Shown here: positions 51,901 to 58,890 of the stretch, one piece after another
Numbering within the stretch: the stretch's first letter is position 1
How the letters are laid out: every line of letters begins with the position of its first letter
Translations under genes and position numbers: made by a program
Notes under the pieces: generated by a model
What the model saw: the letters and a program-made list of their open reading frames with translations, nothing else
Database searches by the model: none
Told to the model about the DNA's origin: nothing
Source: Lineus longissimus
Lineage: Eukaryota > Nemertea > Pilidiophora > Heteronemertea > Lineidae
Length of the DNA stretch: 64,000 nucleotides
Reading direction: 5' to 3'
Assembly (NCBI RefSeq): GCF_910592395.1
Contig: NC_088321.1
Location: 1,862,001-1,926,000 of the forward strand

Positions 51901-53687
51901 GTCAATGAGAACATCGCCGACGATGGTGGTTTGAAAATCGCGCTCAACGCTTACGAAAAATGGGCAAATGATCACGGTACATTCAAGCGCCTACCAGGAT
52001 TAGACTATTCCCCTGAACAGCTATTCTATATCGGATTTGGCCAGGTGGGTAGAGTGAGTTCGCACCGAGGAGAAATCAAAATTCCATCACGTCCGAGTTC
52101 TCAGAGTTTATGCCTATACATGTTCTGGGTTTGTTTTCTCTTTGTTTCGTTATGGCACTTTGCCAGATCTGCCTGTACCACCTAGTGTCGGGAAAACAAA
52201 CCACCTTTACGATAGGTTTTCGAGCTCAAAGACCCTGGCCAGACAATACCTCAATAACAACAGGAATGTTGGTTTTTCAAAACAAATTTTTTCACTAATG
52301 TGTGCGTTAACTTAACACAGTGTTATCTCCTTCAGTTCAGTTCTGGATGAGTCTTTATTTGGAAATATTTCTTGATCCGGACGCTCCGAGAGTCTGAAGT
52401 AAGACTCCCGAGTCTGAATTAGGACTTCCTAAAGGGTGTCTGAATTCGAAAACCTATACTAAAATCGCAAATCGGGTAGTGAAACATTTGATCGGGAGGT
52501 ATCACAAGATACTGATAGATGGCAGCGCACATCAATTTCAAAATGGCGGCGTCGCTTTTCAATCCCCGTCGATATTTTTGAGAAATTTTGTTTTTAAATA
52601 TTTTGCAGCTCATTTTGCTGTACATTTCTTTCTGTGAGAAGATAATGAAGGAGTCTTAATTCAGACTCGGAATCTGAATAAAGAATCGTCCAGAAGTGGG
52701 TTAATGCCAGCGTTGGGGACGAGATTTGTTTCAAACAACGGGACAGTCGGTAGTAATCTGGTTTTAAATCTACTGTGACGCTTCATCTTATCATTTTGCA
52801 GACTTGGTGTACAAGCTACAGAGCGCAGAAAGAGAAAACCTTGATGCTGACGTCCGTCCATCCGCCGCACAGCATACGGTAAGCTCATCGTGCATGTCAG
52901 TGCTGTTTCGAGTTAATAATAGTTATGGCCCATTGAGTTTAAAGGACCATTGGCATTATTAAGGGCAATATTACCGAGCTGTCGGCTGCCCAGTCACCTC
53001 CTGTTCTAAATAAGTAGTTTCCATCAAGAAATTGCACAAAAAGAGGAAAAAATCAAAATCTGACTGAATTATCACGCTTTTCCGATGTTGACTCCGATAA
53101 GATCCAAGTTAGCTCTCCATGCATTGATTCTTTCCACATGGAACAATCCGCATGAACAATGGGAATTTAGGCCTAGGTGCGAGCGGGCTTTGTTGGGACA
53201 ATAGACCTAGGCCTGATTTCTTTTAAAGGGTAACTCGTGTCAAATTTCACCATATAATGTTTTAGCTGTTTTTGACAAATGACTACGTCACTTTCTCATA
53301 AATCGGTAAGGTTTTCAAATCGAAATGCACATTTTCTAGAAATTGATGGTTAAATCCCGCCTGGACGGCTCGCTTCGATGCCGTTTTCGTTGATGACGTC
53401 ACAACATGGAACATTTTCGCGGTCGCGGTGGTTTACATTCAGCGATTTTATAATAAATCTAATCAAAAATGGAAAATTTGAGCTTTACATTTGTGATCAA
53501 CAATTAAAAACGGACGTATTTCCGCAAAGTTATAAATCACATCATAGTATCACTTTAACATAAAGTTGTTTTTCCTTTCAGGGTGCGAGGAGCCATTTCA
53601 AATTCAAAGAAGTTCGCCCAAATCTTCAGTTGTAAGGACAACAGCCCAATGAATCCTAATAAGAAATGTGATGTCTGGGGAAGCTGA
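33791..53687 (+). CDS. M13 family neprilysin-like type II membrane zinc metallopeptidase
   Basis: Coding exons: 33812-33935, 42197-42372, 44462-44656, 44999-45127, 45717-45890, 46525-46716, 47478-47567, 48109-48233, 48654-48876, 49307-49483, 49907-50118, 51023-51215, 51883-52044, 52802-52878, 53582-53687; 2355 nt, 784 residues plus TGA, the usual length for neprilysin/ECE proteins. Layout: cytoplasmic tail (1-71), one membrane segment (~72-95), then the extracellular M13 N and C domains. Motifs: [10 protein letters not shown] near residue 125, NAYY (578-581), zinc motif HEMTH (619-623), third zinc ligand in ENIAD (Glu679), catalytic-site Arg750 in HSIRVRG, and C-terminal CDVW. Spacings match neprilysin closely (NAYY to HExxH 41, Glu to Arg 71). 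Such enzymes are ecto-peptidases cleaving peptides on the amino side of hydrophobic residues; this enzyme's substrate is unknown. A minus-strand gene lies inside intron 1. Confidence 0.93.
33951..34252. mobile_element. Pogo-type MITE, 16 bases after the M13 exon 1 donor
   Basis: CAGTGGAACATCTCTATTAA, seven or eight GAGAGGTGTCCTGAT units, then GGACCAAAAGCAGTGTCC; the right end is lost after GTCTGCTAAG. Confidence 0.9.
34399..34592. repeat. G-rich array with G-quadruplex potential
   Basis: Units of GCAGGGGTAGCGGCAGGGG and TGGGGCAAGGGCAGAGGGTC; many runs of three or more G on the plus strand. Confidence 0.9.
34704..34850. mobile_element. Pogo-type MITE, internally deleted
   Basis: CAGATCCTCCCTTAGCGGAC to AGAGGTTCTACTG, TA flanks. 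Confidence 0.88.
35007..35715. mobile_element. Foldback element with about 180-bp arms, interrupted by a SINE
   Basis: Left arm TGAAAGGGTGGATGTCATCC to CGCGCCGTGG (35007-35185) is the inverse of CCACGGCGCGAGATAAAACG... GGATGACATCCACCCTTTCA (35370-35715). The right arm is split by a SINE at 35394-35555. Confidence 0.92.
35394..35555 (-). mobile_element. SINE copy inserted in the foldback arm
   Basis: Contains TATATAGCGCAGTATCCAAC and CTCAAAGCGCTTGGGG as in 29290-29578. The five bases AGATT flank it on both sides and look like the target duplication; removing it restores the arm. Confidence 0.85.
35720..36060. other. M13 intron 1 interval, nothing recognised
   Basis: Unique sequence with no repeat or exon signal that I can support. 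Confidence 0.5.
36062..36285. mobile_element. Long-hairpin MITE, tandem copy 1
   Basis: TGTGACCCGCTCTACCAAAA to TTTGGTAGAGCGGGTCACA, same as 28878-29098 and nearly identical to the next copy. Confidence 0.95.
36292..36510. mobile_element. Long-hairpin MITE, tandem copy 2
   Basis: CCGCTCTACCAAAACTAGGC to AGAGCGGGTCACA; shares a TATGCTGC boundary word with copy 1. Confidence 0.95.
36511..37538. other. M13 intron 1 interval, nothing recognised
   Basis: AT-rich; one X-box-like GTTGCCATGGTTAC near 37263; no exon supported. Confidence 0.45.
37539..37867 (+). mobile_element. TTAA MITE, family C, inserted at the B-box gene stop codon
   Basis: TTAAAGTGATACTATGATGT to CGAGTTACCCTTTAA. The terminal TTAA (37864-37867) overlaps the stop codon of the minus-strand B-box gene, whose 3' UTR therefore lies in the element. 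Confidence 0.9.
37634..37639 (-). terminator. Candidate poly(A) signal of the B-box gene, inside a MITE
   Basis: Minus-strand AATAAA about 225 bases past the stop codon. It belongs to the conserved body of the TTAA MITE, so the element would supply the transcript end. No strong downstream GT-rich element was seen. Confidence 0.3.
37864..38366 (-). CDS. B-box gene exon B, last exon
   Basis: Acceptor TTTTCTTTCAG, first codons [16 protein letters not shown], end EIKIFHL and TAA at 37866-37864. The segment [15 protein letters not shown] looks like a propeller strand. The stop codon overlaps the TTAA target site of a MITE. Confidence 0.8.
37864..40361 (-). CDS. Double B-box, TRIM-like protein nested in M13 intron 1
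   Basis: Two minus-strand exons, 40361-38804 and 38366-37864, join in frame (CTG|GTAAGA donor, TTTCAG acceptor) for 2061 nt, 686 residues plus TAA. Residues ~57-77 form a B-box1-like finger (C-x2-C, C-x2-C, H, H); ~97-128 form B-box2 (FCLEC, CSSC, H-x2-H). About 140-235 is a likely coiled coil, and the rest, with segments such as [16 protein letters not shown], resembles a degenerate NHL-type propeller. No RING finger is visible; an intron acceptor at 40403-40405 leaves an open frame upstream, so a RING exon could exist. TRIM-like proteins act as cytoplasmic ubiquitin ligases or scaffolds; without a RING, ligase activity is unproven. A Lys/Val repeat (three SKVKVK-type units) lies at ~457-488. 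The gene is fully inside a plus-strand intron. Confidence 0.85.
38804..40361 (-). CDS. B-box gene exon A
   Basis: Starts [11 protein letters not shown] at 40361; carries both B-boxes, the coiled coil and most of the C-terminal region. The exon probably begins at 40402 after an acceptor TTTTTACAG, giving a 41-nt leader that is open in frame. Donor CCTTCTG|GTAAGA at 38804/38803. Confidence 0.85.
40439..40656. mobile_element. Pogo-type MITE
   Basis: AACAGAACCTCTCTATTAAG to AAGGGAGGTTCTACTG before TA; about 35 bases upstream of the B-box exon A acceptor. Confidence 0.9.
40660..41095. other. M13 intron 1 interval, nothing recognised
   Basis: Unique sequence, potential 5' region of the B-box gene; no core promoter motif I can support. 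Confidence 0.45.
41097..41520. repeat. About 103-108-bp array, four units
   Basis: Units of CAGGCAGGTGAAAAATCAAT, AGTTGTAAGCATTAAAGCGG and ATCAGCTGGATCTGGCCAAA. An inverted copy of the unit lies at 42074-42146, just before M13 exon 2. Confidence 0.93.
41525..42150. repeat. Inverted-repeat structure enclosing a SINE tail
   Basis: AAGCGCTTTGAGACAGAACAGTAC (split here at 41548-41571) is inverted at about 41996-42022 (AGTACTGTTCTGTCTCAAAG), followed by the inverted array unit. Between them is repeat sequence shared with 47172-47425. Confidence 0.8.
41683..41950 (+). mobile_element. SINE-family tail segment
   Basis: GAGGTTCCTTGTACCTGGTG, TCTATGCCAGTGCAGG, GTGAGAAACATGAGTAGCTT and TGCCTAACCGTAGTGGCACG; also at 47172-47425 and, inverted, at 21735 on. 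Confidence 0.7.
42197..42372 (+). CDS. M13 gene exon 2, transmembrane segment
   Basis: Acceptor TGTCGTTTCAG, donor CAGTT|GTAAGT. Basic stretch ([14 protein letters not shown]) then [17 protein letters not shown], a single signal-anchor helix with positive residues on the cytoplasmic side, as in type II M13 proteins. Confidence 0.88.
42519..42787. mobile_element. MITE with CAGGGTTTCCGCCAG terminal repeats
   Basis: Perfect 15-base inverted ends (CAGGGTTTCCGCCAG / CTGGCGGAAACCCTG), hAT-like in wording. A 25-base direct repeat (CTAGGGAAATCAGGGGTTAA...) flanks it. Runs of G and C near the right end. Confidence 0.75.
42890..43140. repeat. Repeat shared with 33040-33400
   Basis: GAGGAAGAATTTGAGGCTGT, TTTGCCACGTGTTTGGTGG and TTTTCTGGTGCCCCCTGGCA resemble the sequence before M13 exon 1 (AGGAAGAATTTGAGGC, TTTTCTGGTGCCTCCTGG). 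Class unknown. Confidence 0.6.
43205..43505 (-). mobile_element. tRNA-derived SINE, full length
   Basis: Minus-strand TAGCCTGGTGGTTAACAC (A box) and GGGTTCGATCCTGGGG (B box), body CAGGATTGTATCTCTGG, tail GTGTCTATGCCAGGGCAAG. Confidence 0.85.
43525..43685 (-). mobile_element. tRNA-derived SINE, tandem copy 2
   Basis: Repeats the tRNA head and body only: TAGCCTGGTGGTTAACAC and GGTTCGATCCCGGGG on the minus strand. Confidence 0.83.
43690..43825 (-). mobile_element. tRNA-derived SINE, tandem copy 3
   Basis: Head and body again, with a changed A box (TAGCGGTTTACACC) and GGGTTTGATCCCGGGG. Confidence 0.8.
43830..44461. other. M13 intron 2 interval, nothing recognised
   Basis: AT-rich unique sequence up to the exon 3 acceptor. 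Confidence 0.5.
44462..44656 (+). CDS. M13 gene exon 3
   Basis: Acceptor TCTGTTGCAG, donor ACAG|GTAGGT, 65 codons. Encodes [13 protein letters not shown] and [14 protein letters not shown], the conserved start of the M13 ectodomain with its disulphide cysteines. Confidence 0.95.
44999..45127 (+). CDS. M13 gene exon 4
   Basis: Acceptor CCTCTCCAG, donor CCAGG|GTAAGT, 43 codons. Encodes [15 protein letters not shown], the conserved Y-x-x-C-(M/L)-x-E segment. Confidence 0.93.
45136..45250 (+). mobile_element. tRNA-like SINE fragment
   Basis: GGTGGTGAGAGCGCTAGGCT (A-box-like), GGGAGGTCGTGGGTTCAACT (B-box-like GGTTCAACTCT), then CTTGGGCAAGTCACC. Confidence 0.65.
45362..45680. repeat. 24-bp minisatellite
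   Basis: About 13 units of TTGGATTCCATCAGAGATTC + TGTAA. Confidence 0.95.
45717..45890 (+). CDS. M13 gene exon 5
   Basis: Acceptor TTCTTTCCAG, donor GTAGAG|GTCAGT, 58 codons. Starts [10 protein letters not shown], the family's conserved GGW position. Confidence 0.92.
46021..46041. mobile_element. Pogo-type MITE, left-end stub
   Basis: CAGTAGAACCTCTCTATTAA after TA, cut by the hairpin array that follows. Confidence 0.65.
46060..46470. repeat. Tandem array of hairpin units
   Basis: AGAACTACGCCATCGCCATC + TTCAGGGC alternates with its inverse GCCCTGAAGATGGCGATGG + CGTAGTTC; arms are separated by GGAACTGAAAAGAAC...CTTATCAGTTCC. About 3.5 units. Confidence 0.93.
46525..46716 (+). CDS. M13 gene exon 6
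   Basis: Acceptor CTTATTTCCAG, donor CCAAG|GTGAGT, 64 codons. Ends FDFEVEIAK, the family's conserved (F/L)E-x-x-(I/L)A. A 21-bp array starts at its donor. Confidence 0.92.
46717..47180. repeat. 21-bp array starting at a donor splice site
   Basis: About 22 units of GTTGCTAAGGTGAATGTGAT-type sequence. The M13 exon 6 end ATTGCCAAG|GTGAGT is the likely founder. Because the period is a multiple of three, one frame stays open for 137 codons, but it is not the exon 6 frame. Confidence 0.93.
47172..47425 (+). mobile_element. SINE-family tail segment
   Basis: GAGGTTCCTTGAATCTGGTG to GGAGGAATACTCCCTGGAGA, same family as 41683-41950; ends about 50 bases before the exon 7 acceptor. Confidence 0.7.
47478..47567 (+). 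CDS. M13 gene exon 7
   Basis: Acceptor CATTTCCAG, donor ATATG|GTGAGT, 30 codons. Encodes [14 protein letters not shown], the conserved YN-x-(M/L)-(T/S) segment. Confidence 0.92.
47570..48108. other. M13 intron 7, no repeat recognised
   Basis: Near its end TTGACCTTGACCCTTGACCT overlaps the pyrimidine tract of exon 8. Confidence 0.5.
48109..48233 (+). CDS. M13 gene exon 8
   Basis: Acceptor CTATTCCAG, donor ACAGA|GTAAGG. Encodes [16 protein letters not shown] and a [11 protein letters not shown] segment matching the family's P-x-Y-(F/L). Confidence 0.9.
48302..48523 (+). mobile_element. TTAA-target MITE, family D (about 220 bp)
   Basis: TTAAAGGGACAATATAGGCA to TGCCTATAGTCCCCCTTTAA; inverted ends of about 20 bases. 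A second copy is at 57736-57940 and a fragment at 58133-58260. Confidence 0.85.
48654..48876 (+). CDS. M13 gene exon 9
   Basis: Acceptor CTCTTGCAG, donor AAACG|GTATGT. Encodes [24 protein letters not shown] and [19 protein letters not shown] (conserved C-x-x-x-(V/T) and (M/L)-(S/G) region). Its last bases and donor are duplicated at about 49066-49093. Confidence 0.93.
49066..49093 (+). repeat. Duplicate of the M13 exon 9 donor region
   Basis: AAAACGGTATGTTGATTGGA + ATGGGAA repeats 48871-48897, about 196 bases downstream. Confidence 0.85.
49126..49258 (+). mobile_element. tRNA-derived SINE, diverged
   Basis: GATAGCTAGTGGTCAACACT (A box), GGGCACGATCGGAGGGAG (decayed B box), TGTATTTCTGGGTGAACAGG and CTAGAACTCCTGGTTCC body. 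Confidence 0.7.
49307..49483 (+). CDS. M13 gene exon 10
   Basis: Acceptor AACCCCCAG, donor AACAAT|GTGAGT, 59 codons. Encodes [17 protein letters not shown] and VGYPDWILD, both classic M13 signatures (WMD-x-x-T, (I/V)GYP). Confidence 0.95.
49777..49854. mobile_element. Pogo-type MITE, right-end fragment
   Basis: CAATTTGGGACCAAAACTAG to AAGCGAGGTTCCACTG before TA. Confidence 0.8.
49907..50118 (+). CDS. M13 gene exon 11, substrate-binding NAYY
   Basis: Acceptor CTTCCTTCCAG, donor CCAAT|GTAAGT. Encodes [18 protein letters not shown], the NA(F/Y)Y substrate-backbone motif. Confidence 0.95.
50169..50343. mobile_element. Pogo-type MITE
   Basis: CAGTAGAACCTCTCTATTAA to TAACAGAGGTTCCACTG, TA flanks. 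Confidence 0.92.
50477..50798. mobile_element. Pogo-type MITE with ten internal 18-bp units
   Basis: CAGCAGAACCTCCCTTAGCG, about ten AACCTCTCTATTAAGGAC units, GACTAGTTTTGGACCC-type core and AGAGGTTCTACTG. Both strands are open through it (DNLSIK and ERLSLI repeats). Confidence 0.95.
51023..51215 (+). CDS. M13 gene exon 12, zinc motif HEMTH
   Basis: Acceptor AATTTTTCAG, donor GTCAAG|GTCAGT. Encodes [14 protein letters not shown] with zinc ligands His619 and His623 and catalytic Glu620, then [14 protein letters not shown]. Nuclear-receptor-type CAAGGTCA words continue into the intron. Confidence 0.97.
51452..51830 (+). mobile_element. tRNA-derived SINE, full length, head partly duplicated
   Basis: TAGTCTAGTAGTTGACTACC (A box), repeated GGCTGCTGGCTACCA blocks, GGTTCGATCCCGGGGAGG (B box), GTGTATTTCTGGATGAACCG, then GTGTCTATGCCAGGACAAG tail. 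Confidence 0.83.
51883..52044 (+). CDS. M13 gene exon 13, third zinc ligand
   Basis: Acceptor TCATTTCCAG, donor GCCAG|GTGGGT, 54 codons. Encodes [17 protein letters not shown] (Glu679 zinc ligand, Asp683) and QLFYIGFGQ. Confidence 0.96.
52045..52801. other. M13 intron 13 with a short repeated phrase
   Basis: GTCTGAAGTAAGACTCCC and GAGTCTGAATTAGGACTTCC near 52390-52430 recur inverted near 52645-52685 (AAGGAGTCTTAATTCAGACT); a probable small hairpin element of about 300 bases. Confidence 0.45.
52802..52878 (+). CDS. M13 gene exon 14
   Basis: Acceptor CATTTTGCAG, donor ATACG|GTAAGC. Encodes [12 protein letters not shown] and SVHPPHSIR, carrying the conserved W-C and the active-site Arg. Confidence 0.95.
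53223..53558 (-). mobile_element. TTAA MITE, family C, next to the last M13 acceptor
   Basis: TTAAAGGGTAACTCGTGTCA to ATAGTATCACTTTAA; its end is 23 bases before the exon 15 acceptor, leaving just the pyrimidine tract. Confidence 0.9.
53582..53687 (+). CDS. M13 gene exon 15, last coding exon
   Basis: Acceptor CCTTTCAG; ends with TGA at 53685-53687. Encodes [18 protein letters not shown] and a CDVWGS end, the canonical M13 C terminus (C-x-VW) with two extra residues. Confidence 0.95.
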
Positions 53688-53689
53688 TC

Positions 53690-54610
53690 ATCTAATGTAA
53701 CAGCTTAGATAGTGTATCTGATGTACATCGATTGTGATAATCAGCTGTTTATTCTATCGGACACATTCCTGTCTCTCTCTTTTTGGTGTGTGTGCAATGA
53801 ATGGAACAGCTCTTCTGTGTATATTTGCTATACACGCTGTACGATGTATGGCTATTCTACCAGATGGAAACATTCCCTCTTTTTCTGATGTAAATATTTA
53901 TTCGATATCGGGTTTTTGGTTTTTAGTTTAGACTGATCATTAATGTATTTATTTAAGTTTCACGTTGAGTCAGGATGGCCATAGACAGTTTCATTTATTC
54001 AGTATGTGACCTTGTCTACAGTCCAAGTCACAATTGACATCCATCCTGTTTCGCGTTAGTGACGCGTGAGTTGCGAGTGGCCTGCCAATTACGCAATTTT
54101 AGGGATGACGATTGTAATTTGGACTGTAGCAGAAGTAGGCTTTCAGGGTTTTTGCCAAGATCGTTCCGAGGGAAGGGCAACATTTTGTGGAGGGGGCAAA
54201 AAAATTATTTTCTAATTTTAAATTTTTGACCTTTATAATTATGCATGTTCAAATAGATTTCATCACAAACGAATTCACACTTGTTATGAAATGCAAAATT
54301 ATAGTAACAACAATTTTAGGTCTAAAATGATTTTCGCTCAATTTGTTTTTGGCAGAGATCCAGCTTTTTTTCTTCTTTCTCCACGAGTGCGCGCCAACTA
54401 TTGAGAGAGCCAGTCCCATAAGCGCTGATTTCCTCGCAGTGTTGTAAAATGTTCATTCACCTCTTGCATTTCGTCATCTTTGATCGTGTTTTAATTTTTT
54501 TCAACATTTATGTTCATCTGTTCATTTGTTTTGTTTAGTATTTATTACTTTCATTTCATTTGTCACTTTTTGCGGCAAATGACGGCTTTCTGCAGATTAC
54601 CAAAATGTTA
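53690..54610. other. 3' flank of the M13 gene
   Basis: No canonical AATAAA found close to the stop. A diverged relative of the 42519 element (AGGGTTTTTGCCAAGATC, GGAGGGGGCAAAAAAATT) lies at about 54146-54230. Confidence 0.45.
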
Positions 54611-54613
54611 TTA

Positions 54614-55165
54614 CAGTAGAACCTCTCTTGGCGGACACCTCTCTAATAAGGACAACCTCTCTTAGCAGACACCTCTCTAATAAGTACAACCTCTCTTAGC
54701 GGACACCTCTCTAATAAGGAAAACCTCTCTTAGCGGACACCTCTCTAATAAGTACAACCTCTCTTAGCAGACACCTCTCTAATAAGGACAACCTCTCTTA
54801 GCGGACACCTCTCTAATAAGTACAGCCTCTCTTAGCGGACACCTCTCTTATAAGGACAACCTCTCCTAGCGGACACCTCTCTAATAAGTACAACCTCTCT
54901 TAGCGGACACCTCTCTAATAAGGACAACCTCTCTTAGCAGACATCTCTCTAATAAGGACAACCTCTCTTAGCGGACACCTCTCTCATAAGGATAACCTCT
55001 CTTAGCGGACACCTCTCTAATAAGTACAACCCCTCTATTAAGGACACTAGTTTTGGTCCCAAATTAATTGTTTCCATTCAATTTGACCTCTCTTATCAGG
55101 ACACCTCCCTATTAAGGACAGCACTCGTCAGTCCCGAGAGTGTCTTTAATAGAGAGGTTCTACTG
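54614..55165. mobile_element. Pogo-type MITE with a 38-bp internal array
   Basis: CAGTAGAACCTCTCTTGGCG, about ten units of AACCTCTCTTAGCGGACACC + TCTCTAATAAGGAC, core TAGTTTTGGTCCCAAATTA and AGAGGTTCTACTG. Here the unit joins both terminal-repeat versions. Confidence 0.95.
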
Positions 55166-55321
55166 TAAATACGAACAGTGTAGCCCTATAATAATTATGT
55201 AGAGAAAACTTGGTGGCTTCTAAGCATGATGGCCCAAGGCGTTCAAAATTGTCCAGATAGACACTGATTGTTGTCAGTCATGTCAATACTATGGTATGTC
55301 ACCAATATAGTGCCTTAAATT

Positions 55322-55546
55322 TGTGACTCGCTCTACCAAAACTGGGCGCTTGTCGCATCTGAACTTGACAGGTTGATACGGACTTGTTGTTCATTTCCCT
55401 ATTGTAGACCTTTTGTGAAATCTATTACAAACTGATTTGGTCACATTTCACAAAAGGTCTACAATAGGGAAATGAACAACAAGTCCGTATCAACCTGTCA
55501 AGTTCAGATGCGACAAGCGCCTAGTTTTGGTAGAGCGGGTCACATT
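55322..55546. mobile_element. Long-hairpin MITE
   Basis: TGTGACTCGCTCTACCAAAA to TTTGGTAGAGCGGGTCACA; same family as 36062-36510. Confidence 0.95.
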
Positions 55547-55639
55547 TGTATATTTTCAATTATGACATTATAAAATGTTACTGTTGACAATTTTGTTGGA
55601 GAAATGGTTAATAATTACCTTTTGTGCCTTAAAGAAGTA

Positions 55640-55982
55640 CAGTGGAACCTCCCTTAGCAGACACCTCTCTATTAAGAACAACCTCTCTATTAAGGACACT
55701 AGTTCTGGTCCCAAATTGGTAGTTTCTATTCAATTTGACCTCTCTAATCAGGACACCTCTCTATTAAGGACACTAGTTTTGGTCCTAAATTGGTCATTAC
55801 CATTCAATTTGACCTCTCTAATCAGGACACCTCTCTATTAAGGACACCTCTCTATTAAGGACACTAGTTCTGGTCCCAAATTGGTAGTTTCTATTCAATT
55901 TGACCTCTCTGATCAGGACACCTCTCTATTAAGGACAGCAACTGTCAGTCCCGAGGGTGTCCTTAATAGAGAGGTTCTGCTG
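55640..55982. mobile_element. Pogo-type MITE, internally triplicated core
   Basis: CAGTGGAACCTCCCTTAGCA, three copies of ACACTAGTT(T/C)TGGTCC with TTCAATTTGACCTCTCT, then AGAGGTTCTGCTG before TA. Confidence 0.93.
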
Positions 55983-55989
55983 TAATTCG

Positions 55990-57690
55990 AAGCAGTCATT
56001 GATACGAAAGTATGTGTTTTTGCCAAGATATCATTATCCAACAGATCTAAGTGTTCCAAATTGTTGTAAATATAATATTTAGGATTAGAATCATGTATTA
56101 CTACTGTGTGTCGAAAATTTCTTTTTTCAGTTTTCAAATCTCTCAAGTTTCTATGAAAGAAATTGATGGTATTTTTGACACAGTACTTTAAACAACAGAT
56201 CTTAGTCTTCCAATTTGTTGTACATATATTTTATAGAAGTTGTCTTGCTAAACATGTATTACTACTGTGTGTGGAGAAAAAACTTGTCAGTATCCAGAGA
56301 TGTGATGCTGTGAAGTTAGATATTTTTGCCATGTCACTTTATGCAACAGATCTGAGTCTTCCAAATTGTTGTAAAATATATAGTTTTAGAAATTATATCG
56401 CTAACCATTATATAAACTACTATTGTGTGTCATAAAAAACTTACTCTCATTTCTGAAATATCTAAAGTTAGTGGCCAAAAGATGGTGTTTACAACATAAC
56501 ATGCTTATTATGCCACTGATCTCAGTCTTCCAAAATAATGAGAGTATATTTGGTATAAGATATTATATTGCTAGACATGTATGACTACTACTGGGTGTCA
56601 AAAAGTTCTCAAGGTTTTCTTTGACACAATAGTATATGCAACAGATCTACGTCTTCCAAATTGTTGTAAATATATTTCAAGAAAATTATATTGCTTCACA
56701 TGTATTACTACTGTGTGTCAAAAAAACTTTACAAAGTTTTCATTGACATGATATTTTATGCAACAGGTCTGGTCTTCCAAATAGCATTCCGCGAAGTTAC
56801 TATTTATAGCTCACAAGGTCATTTGCATAAGATATTGATGACGTTTTAGTCACGTGACAGTCGGACATCGACACTTATTTCTACGCATTTGAGCTTATTT
56901 CAAAGTCAATTATCTTTGACCCTGCTTTGTTTTTAGCATGAATGATACCATAGAGTCAGAGAGAGAAATATTCAGAACAATTATGTAGTATTTCCAACAC
57001 TCGGACATGTGCCAGATTGAATCTAACTGCCCTAGTTAGAAAGCCTGAATCCATTACGAAACCGCATGTTTGTCCGACATTGCCTGTAATTCAGCGATGG
57101 GGAAATAGAGGGCAGCAGCTGCAGTGACGTCATCTTCGCGGAATGCTATTGTTGTAGATAACATAGTATCAGAAATTCTAGTGCTTCAAATGTAGTACTA
57201 CTGTGTGTCAAAAAAACTTCACACAGTTTTCATTGACATGATATTTTATGCAACAGGTTATGACAGGTCTAAGTCTACCAAATTGTTGTAGATATATTTA
57301 AAGAAAAGTATATTGCTTCACATGTATTACTACTGTGTGTCAAAAAAACTTTACAAAGTTTTCATTGACATGATATTTTATGCAACAGATCCAAGTCTTC
57401 CAAGTTGTTGTAAATATACATAGTATTAGAGAATTATATTGCTTCACATGTATTACTACTGTGTGTCAAAAAAACTCTACAAAGTTTTCATTGACATGAT
57501 ATTGTATGCAACAGGTCTAAGTCTTCCAAATTTTTGTAAATATACAAAGCATTAGAAATCATATTGCTGAACTTGTAGTGCTACTGTGCGTCGAGAAAAA
57601 TACTTTGCAGAGCTACTACTGGGTGTTAAAATACAAGATATGCAACAAATCAAAGTCTTCCGAAAAATGTTGTATATTTTGTAAATATTT
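55990..57690. repeat. Diverged tandem array, about 120-170-bp units
   Basis: Nine or ten units carrying ATGCAACAGATCTAAGTCTT, CCAAATTGTTGTAAATATA and TACTACTGTGTGTCAAAAAA. One unit is split by a 363-bp MITE. Confidence 0.9.
56784..57146. mobile_element. 363-bp TA-target MITE (GCATTCCGCGAAG ends), copy 1
   Basis: GCATTCCGCGAAG / CTTCGCGGAATGC inverted ends, TA on both sides; inserted in a unit of the surrounding array. Copy 2 at 60009-60371 has the same length and only a few differences. Confidence 0.95.
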
Positions 57691-57735
57691 TATCAGGGTG
57701 CTTCATATTTAAATGTAGGTTGCGGGTTCTTTTTA

Positions 57736-57940
57736 AAGGGTGTCTGTAGGCAGCAGCAAGATGGGGTAAGATAAAGTTACACGAAGTCGCCAATAGGGGT
57801 CTCTCATCTCGCAGTACGTTGAAATGATTGCGCTTGTACGAGGTATATATTTAGTGCTGAGTCTGACATGACCCAGGGCCCTTACTGTGTATATTAGCCA
57901 CCTGAATATGGCCAAATTAACCCCTCTGCTCCTGCCTATA
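57736..57940 (+). mobile_element. TTAA MITE, family D, second copy
   Basis: TTAAAGGGTGTCTGTAGGCA to CTCTGCTCCTGCCTATA; right TTAA lost. Confidence 0.8.
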
Positions 57941-58132
57941 CATGCTTCCCGAAATTGGTGGCTTGCATTGGAACTAACTTTTCCCCCCTTGTCCGTCATT
58001 AAAGGCATTCAAGTGTGTTGGTCAACCATGACTATCTCCTTTGTCCCTCCACCATAAGGCCTAGTTTCCCCTTATGACATCACTATTTCGGACACTCAGC
58101 GCCCCATTTCTGGACAGGTGTATAGTCCTTCT

Positions 58133-58260
58133 TTAACGGGTGTCTGAAGGCAGCAACCGGATTGGGTAAGATAAAGTTGCACAAAGTCGACAATAGGGGT
58201 CTCTCATCTCACTGTAGACTGAAACTTTTCATGCTTGCTTGTGCCAGGAATATATTTATT
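58133..58260 (+). mobile_element. TTAA MITE, family D, left fragment
   Basis: TTAACGGGTGTCTGAAGGCA to GGAATATATTTATTG. Confidence 0.7.
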
Positions 58261-58489
58261 GTTAGATAAACCATGACTGAGCTTCCCAACTTTGAAATCT
58301 GACCAGTAGTTTGCCCTCCAGAGCCCCAAACAATGTGGACAAAGCATCTCCGAACGGAGTATAGATGAGAGAGAACTGTTTGACGCTTATAGACAGCTAA
58401 TTTTTCTGACAATTTTGCGAATTGAGAATGTTTGTCAACCATAAAGTTGAAAATGCTTTTCTTGGTTTATGAAAAATGTATGTAATATT

Positions 58490-58890
58490 TGTTGCCATGG
58501 CAACTGCTTTGTTAGTTAGGTTATAATATGTATAATCATGATGCATCACCAAAAATGGACCATATTTTTGTTTTTGTATTGGCATGGCGACATAAAAGCT
58601 TTCCTTTAGTTATTAGCATGGCTAATTAGCTCATTAACCATTATTTCATTTAAAATGCATCATCGTTTCCATGGTGATGTAATGCTTTTGTGTATATATG
58701 TACATGTAGGTGCTATTTCAGGTTACGGTTTGGTTGCCAAGGCAACATGACAACAAAATCTAAAGTCTTCCATAGATGTTGTAATTAGCTTTCTTGTTTG
58801 AAACATGTATCAATTAACATGGCTAGTTAGCTCATAAATCATTATTTCATTTCAAGTGCATCATTGTTTCCATGATGATATTATGTTTGA
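58490..58890. repeat. Imperfect duplication carrying X-box-like words
   Basis: AGCATGGCTAATTAGCTCAT... ATCGTTTCCATGGTGATG at about 58614-58682 and ACATGGCTAGTTAGCTCATA... at 58818-58885. A perfect GTTGCCATGGCAAC lies at 58491-58504 and GTTGCCAAGGCAAC at 58733-58746. Confidence 0.6.
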